Assembly (NCBI GenBank): GCA_017559885.1
Contig: JAFYQN010000173.1
Coordinates: forward strand, 1-8,914
Direction of reading: 5' to 3'
Length of the DNA stretch: 8,914 nucleotides
DNA from: Clostridia bacterium
GTDB taxonomy: Bacteria > Bacillota > Clostridia > Oscillospirales > Acutalibacteraceae
Below are positions 5,643 to 8,914 of the stretch, one piece after another. How positions within the stretch are numbered: the stretch's first letter is position 1; every line of letters starts with the position of its first letter. A model generated the notes under the pieces. The model was given only the letters and a program-made list of their open reading frames with translations, made no database searches and was not told the DNA's origin. The position numbers and the translations under genes are program-made.

Positions 5643-8600
5643 GCACACAGGTGCCCCGACTGTCAGGATTTGATTGACGGATCACCATACTGTAGCGAAT
5701 GTTACAAATGTGATGCCTGTGTTGAGTTGTGCATTGAATGTGGTGTTTGTACCGATTGCTCCGGCTCTGAAATCTGTGATAATTGTTCCGATGAGGAAAT
5801 CGGCGGCAAGATGTGCTTAGAGTGCGCTTTGGATAAGGGCACCCATTGCCCCGACTGTGAAACTTGCTATTTTGTCGTAGGAGGATGGTGTGAGGAGTGT
5901 GGTCGGTGTCATGATTGTATAGAAATAGACGTTGCGTGTAGCAGCTACCACGGGATGAGCATTTGCTTTGATTGCGCCGCAGATACGGACACACATTGCC
6001 CCAGTTGTGACCAATGTTATAACGCTGTTGCACATTTTTGCGGAGAGTGTGGTCTGTGCGACGACTGTGCGGGCTACGACGGGGTATGCTCTATCATCCA
6101 CGGAACCGAGCTTTGCTATGAATGTGCCGCAGACTATGGTGGCCATTGCCCCGATTGTGGCCAATGCTATAACGAAGCTGAGCGTTTTTGCGGAGAGTGT
6201 GGTCTGTGTAGCGACTGCGCGGAAATTGATAAGGCATGCTCCGACGAGCTTGGAACCGAGATTTGCAATGAATGCGCTGTTGAACAGGGTCTTCACTGCT
6301 CCAATTGCTTCGACTGTTATGACGGTGGCGAATTCTGTATAGAGTGCGGTATTTGCACCGCCTGCGCCGATATTTGTTCTACCGACGAACTTTGTATTGA
6401 TTGCGCAATATCAAACGGTTATCATTGCCCAAGTTGTGAAACATGTGGCGACAGCACCATAATTTGTGAGTCTTGCGGTGAAAAATGTCTTGATTGCTCA
6501 AATGCATTTTGTGAAAACTGCAACCTGTGTGACGAGTGCGTGCTTATTTGTCAAGGTTGCGGCTCTTGCGAAGATTGCGCAACCATTTGTCCCAACTGTG
6601 AAGAGTATTGCTCAGAGTGTGAAGGTCTTTGCGACAACTGTGAATTTTGTTTAGTATGTTGTGAAGATATTGCACGTTATGAGGGTTGTGACTGTACCGA
6701 CTACGTTTGTCCTGAAAATCCTGATTGGAACGAGCATTTTAATGAAAATCACACCGAAGGTGAAAATACCCATAGTGTAAGAACTTCTGATTCTTGGAGT
6801 TTTGACGATACATACCACTGGCACCAATGCGTGTATTGTGACGATAGCGCACACACTACCGGTAAAACAAAACACACCTATGATGCAAAAGGTAAATGTA
6901 CCTCCTGTTACTATGTAAAGGATGCAAAAATTCAAATAATTGTTCAACCAAAAGATTCTAAAAACGCTTATGTTAGTTGTCCTGACGAAACACAGGACGA
7001 AAGAAATATTGCCCACTTTAGCGTAGTGGCTCTCGGCAACAGTGAACTTACATATACGTGGTGCCGCAGACAGTACGTAGGCGGTCAAATTAAATATGTA
7101 CCTCTAACAAATCCCGGTCAATATGAAAACTATACAGGTCCTAATCTTGCTATTTTAGTACCTGAAGACGCTTGTTGTAATGAGTATTACTATGCTTGTA
7201 TTATCACTGATAAAGAGGGTAACGAGGTAAAAACCATTGACGTGTGTCTTACAGCGCGCCACGATTATCACTATTACAAGTCATGGAAAACCCATACGCG
7301 TCCTTGCGATTTAGCAAGTCGTAATCAATACGGTCACGTGTTGCAGTGCGTTGGTACCGATTGTGAAAAGGTAACCAACCTACGTCCACACGAAGACGAA
7401 AATCGTGACGGTTATTGCGATATTTGCGACTATGAAATCGGTAAAATTCTTATCACTAAACAACCAAAAGACGTTAAAAACGTTTATTCATATAATCCCG
7501 ATGAGGGCTATAACGAGAGCAACATTGCTCACTTCAGCGTCACAGCCGAGGGCGAAAGCGCACTCACATATACTTGGTGTAGAAAACAATATGTTAGCGG
7601 TAAATTAACTTATGTGCCACTAACAAATCCAGGTAAATATGAAAATTATACAGGTCCAAATCTTGACCTTTTAGTTCCCGAAGATGCCTGCTGTACCGAA
7701 TACACCTATGCTTGTATTATTACCGACGAAGAGGGTAACGAAACTCGAACTGTAGATGTAATTCTTAAGGCAAGACACAATTATCAGTATTACGAGGATT
7801 ACCTTACCACTCGATCAAACCCCTTTGGCGACGCGCGAAGAAAATATCATGGTCATATTTTGGTATGCGTTAGCCCCGAATGTGGTAAAGTAACCCGAAT
7901 GCAACAACACGCTGATGAAAATCTTGATTATATCTGTGAGATTTGTGATTCTCAAAAAGCTATGATTTATCCACCCGAAATTTTTGTTACCGCACCCAAA
8001 GAGGGACAACTGCCGAGTTACAGTGTAAGTGTTGACCGTCCGGCTTGTTATATGGCTATGGGTGGAACCAACAACTATACACAGTATCGTTTCTGGTTTG
8101 TATCAGACGATGGTGTTAATAACTGGAAATTGATGGACAAAAACACTCCGTTTGTTGCAGGTAAATATTACAAGATTAATGTAGAAATGCAAACAAAAAG
8201 TATTTATAAGTTTCCTGATTTGGTTTCCTATGACGGCTGTGAACCATATATTTGGATCAAGGTAAATGGTAACTACAGTAAGGCGCACAAAACTTACAAT
8301 ATGGATCCTTCTAAATATCTCACCTTTACCTATGAGTTTGGTATGTGTAACGATAGCGAGATTGAAAGTATCATTATCGATAACGTAACTGAACCTATTG
8401 CGGGTGAAAAACCAAACTATAATGCGACCGTTCGTGGTAGTGGTTACTATATTGATACAAATCACAATTCATACTACGATGCATATTGGGTGGGAGAAAA
8501 ATGGTATTACATCAAAAACGGTATCGGTTGGTATGATTTAACTGAAGATGACTGGGTATATGAAAACGAATATTTTATTCCGGGACACGAGTATCGGGTT

Positions 8601-8914
8601 AGCGTATATCTTAAAACCGAAGACGGTTATACCTTCTATCATAACAAAGACCTTGATATGCTCTTTACCGCATCAATAAACGGTTTTGTAGCAAGCGGTA
8701 ATACCACAACCTCTTGGGGACTTACCGAACAAACAATAAGAGCAAATTTTAACTGCCAAGGTAAAGAAATAAATACCATAATGGTAAATGGTTTGGCTAC
8801 GCCAAAAGCTGGAGAACATCCCGACTACACCGCAACAACCGCCTACCCTGAATGGTATCAGATAGACCCCAATTATGCAGGCACAAACGGTATTGTATGG
8901 TACGATAGCCAAGG
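5547..8914 (+). CDS. Very large secreted Cys-rich, Ig-like repeat protein (C-terminus beyond window)
   Basis: The frame is open from ATG 5547 to the edge: 1122 codons plus 2 bases, no stop. Not a family I can name as a whole. In order: signal peptide (1 to about 32); a Cys-rich region (36-388) with 81 Cys, mostly as C-x2-C, including an exact 50-residue unit; an acidic/His linker with a four-Cys knuckle (C428, C431, C451, C454); two units of about 172 residues, each an Ig-like domain with L-T-Y-T-W-C and Y-A-C-I-I-T-D plus a C-x4-C-x17-C-x2-C knuckle (C601-C627 and C774-C800); then beta-rich repeats from about 805 marked by P-x-A-G-E-x-P and G-I-x-W-Y-D. Ig-like and knuckle modules of this style are common in Clostridia surface proteins; the dense Cys array is not familiar. 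No LPXTG, SLH or catalytic domain is visible, so the anchor must lie downstream or be absent. Likely role is surface binding or metal/redox chemistry; this is inference. It is divergent from the 7TM-HTH gene. Confidence 0.93.
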   Translation, partial: MKCKISKKILSMLLAVMIIIGTVPMSVLTVFAAHRCPDCQDLIDGSPYCSECYKCDACVELCIECGVCTDCSGSEICDNCSDEEIGGKMCLECALDKGTHCPDCETCYFVVGGWCEECGRCHDCIEIDVACSSYHGMSICFDCAADTDTHCPSCDQCYNAVAHFCGECGLCDDCAGYDGVCSIIHGTELCYECAADYGGHCPDCGQCYNEAERFCGECGLCSDCAEIDKACSDELGTEICNECAVEQGLHCSNCFDCYDGGEFCIECGICTACADICSTDELCIDCAISNGYHCPSCETCGDSTIICESCGEKCLDCSNAFCENCNLCDECVLICQGCGSCEDCATICPNCEEYCSECEGLCDNCEFCLVCCEDIARYEGCDCTDYVCPENPDWNEHFNENHTEGENTHSVRTSDSWSFDDTYHWHQCVYCDDSAHTTGKTKHTYDAKGKCTSCYYVKDAKIQIIVQPKDSKNAYVSCPDETQDERNIAHFSVVALGNSELTYTWCRRQYVGGQIKYVPLTNPGQYENYTGPNLAILVPEDACCNEYYYACIITDKEGNEVKTIDVCLTARHDYHYYKSWKTHTRPCDLASRNQYGHVLQCVGTDCEKVTNLRPHEDENRDGYCDICDYEIGKILITKQPKDVKNVYSYNPDEGYNESNIAHFSVTAEGESALTYTWCRKQYVSGKLTYVPLTNPGKYENYTGPNLDLLVPEDACCTEYTYACIITDEEGNETRTVDVILKARHNYQYYEDYLTTRSNPFGDARRKYHGHILVCVSPECGKVTRMQQHADENLDYICEICDSQKAMIYPPEIFVTAPKEGQLPSYSVSVDRPACYMAMGGTNNYTQYRFWFVSDDGVNNWKLMDKNTPFVAGKYYKINVEMQTKSIYKFPDLVSYDGCEPYIWIKVNGNYSKAHKTYNMDPSKYLTFTYEFGMCNDSEIESIIIDNVTEPIAGEKPNYNATVRGSGYYIDTNHNSYYDAYWVGEKWYYIKNGIGWYDLTEDDWVYENEYFIPGHEYRVSVYLKTEDGYTFYHNKDLDMLFTASINGFVASGNTTTSWGLTEQTIRANFNCQGKEINTIMVNGLATPKAGEHPDYTATTAYPEWYQIDPNYAGTNGIVWYDSQ
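5652..6710 (+). repeat. Cysteine array with an exact 150-bp (50-residue) unit
   Basis: Codons for residues 36-388. Three consecutive units of exactly 50 residues start with His codons at 5844, 5994 and 6144; a fourth, contracted to 43 residues, starts at 6294 and the next H-C-P-x-C is at 6423. Relative to the His, each full unit has Cys at +1, +4, +7, +15, +18, +21, +24, +31, +40 and +43. The contracted unit keeps all ten Cys but shortens the loops. Flanks (36-99 and 294-388) are irregular C-x2-C runs. A 24-bp stretch is identical at 6035-6058 and 6185-6208, one unit apart, showing fairly recent duplication. Confidence 0.92.
6930..7949 (+). repeat. Two tandem Ig-like plus Cys-knuckle units
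   Basis: Unit 1 covers residues about 462-629, unit 2 about 634-801, period 172-173 residues. Both carry Q-P-K-D near the start, N-I-A-H-F-S-V, L-T-Y-T-W-C (W505/C506; W677/C678), Y-V-P-L-T-N-P-G, Y-E-N-Y-T-G-P-N-L, P-E-D-A-C-C and Y-A-C-I-I-T-D, then a knuckle with C-x4-C, a mid His (H615, H788) and D-E-N ahead of C-x2-C. The fold call rests on the Q-P, L-T-Y-x-W and Y-x-C-x-x-T-D pattern common in bacterial Ig-like domains. The extra Cys after Trp and the C-C pair are unlike the common form. Confidence 0.85.
7959..8914 (+). repeat. C-terminal beta-rich repeats, at least three, last one cut by the edge
   Basis: Aligned by the P-x-x-G-x-x-P turn: G820, G953 and G1089, spacings 133 and 136 residues. 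The second and third units share I-x-x-I-(I/M)-(I/V), P-x-A-G-E-x-P-x-Y-x-A-T and G-I-x-W-Y-D; the first is more diverged (A-P-K-E-G-Q-L-P). The middle unit also shows the F-x-P-G-x-x-Y-x-V-x-V-x-L and D-G-Y-T-F segments typical of repeat domains in Clostridia surface proteins. More copies probably follow beyond 8914. Confidence 0.78.

Noticed and set aside
5547..5650. Lipoprotein signal, because of a Cys near the N-terminus
   Set aside because: C3 precedes the hydrophobic core and C36 lacks a lipobox (L-x-x-C); the end of the core fits Sec signal peptidase I cleavage.
5602..6296. Long minus-strand reading frames opposite the Cys array (5602-6033 and 5817-6296)
   Set aside because: They are antisense to a frame with a signal peptide, strong ribosome site and a clear repeat. 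Their repetitive look is the mirror of the 150-bp unit, and neither has a ribosome site.
5968..6654. Plus-strand frames at 5968-6342 and 6466-6654
   Set aside because: They are frame-shifted readings of the Cys codons (TGT/TGC read as V/A/T-rich protein) inside the large gene, without a start signal.

Overview
The window looks like a chromosomal segment of an uncultured or gut-type low-GC Bacillota (class Clostridia, possibly an Oscillospirales or Christensenellales relative). This rests on purine-rich Shine-Dalgarno sequences (AGGAG, GGGAG), A/T-rich spacers with strong hairpin terminators, a GTG start, and families typical of such genomes: a GH2 mannosidase, a 7TM-HTH regulator, and a secreted multi-repeat protein with Cys knuckles of the DENxDGxCDIC type. 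The lineage is inferred from style, not from a marker gene.

Layout. (1) 1-2870, plus strand: the C-terminal three quarters of a GH2 beta-mannosidase, followed 8 bp later by a HAD-superfamily phosphatase/phosphomutase-like protein with an unexplained N-terminal extension. The HAD Shine-Dalgarno overlaps the mannosidase stop codon, so the pair is almost certainly co-transcribed. (2) 2889-2925: a strong hairpin terminator, usable from both sides, between convergent genes. (3) 2924-4201, minus strand: a CPA2-type cation:proton antiporter without a nucleotide-binding regulatory domain, with its own extended -10 promoter at 4244-4272. (4) 4372-5346, minus strand: a membrane-anchored transcription regulator with a seven-helix sensor region joined to a LuxR/GerE-type HTH, ended by a hairpin at 4330-4361. 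(5) 5347-5546: a 200-bp control region with a near-consensus minus-strand promoter, a plausible plus-strand promoter facing it, and three copies of an 11-bp A5-GTGTGG repeat in the regulator leader. (6) 5547 to the right edge, plus strand: the start of a very large secreted protein, open to the end of the window (1122 codons, no stop).

The large protein is the most striking item. After a signal peptide it has about 350 residues with 81 cysteines (about 23%), built on a 50-residue unit of ten cysteines and one histidine repeated at an exact 150-bp period. Next come two Ig-like domain plus four-Cys-knuckle units with a period of about 172 residues, then at least three C-terminal beta-rich repeats of about 135 residues, the last cut by the edge. 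The membrane regulator is transcribed away from it out of the same intergenic region, so local control of this surface protein by that regulator is a reasonable inference, but untested. The mannosidase/HAD pair suggests mannoside use. The antiporter looks like an independent ion-homeostasis gene.

I see no tRNA, rRNA, CRISPR array, transposase or phage gene. No stretch longer than 200 bp lacks a gene.
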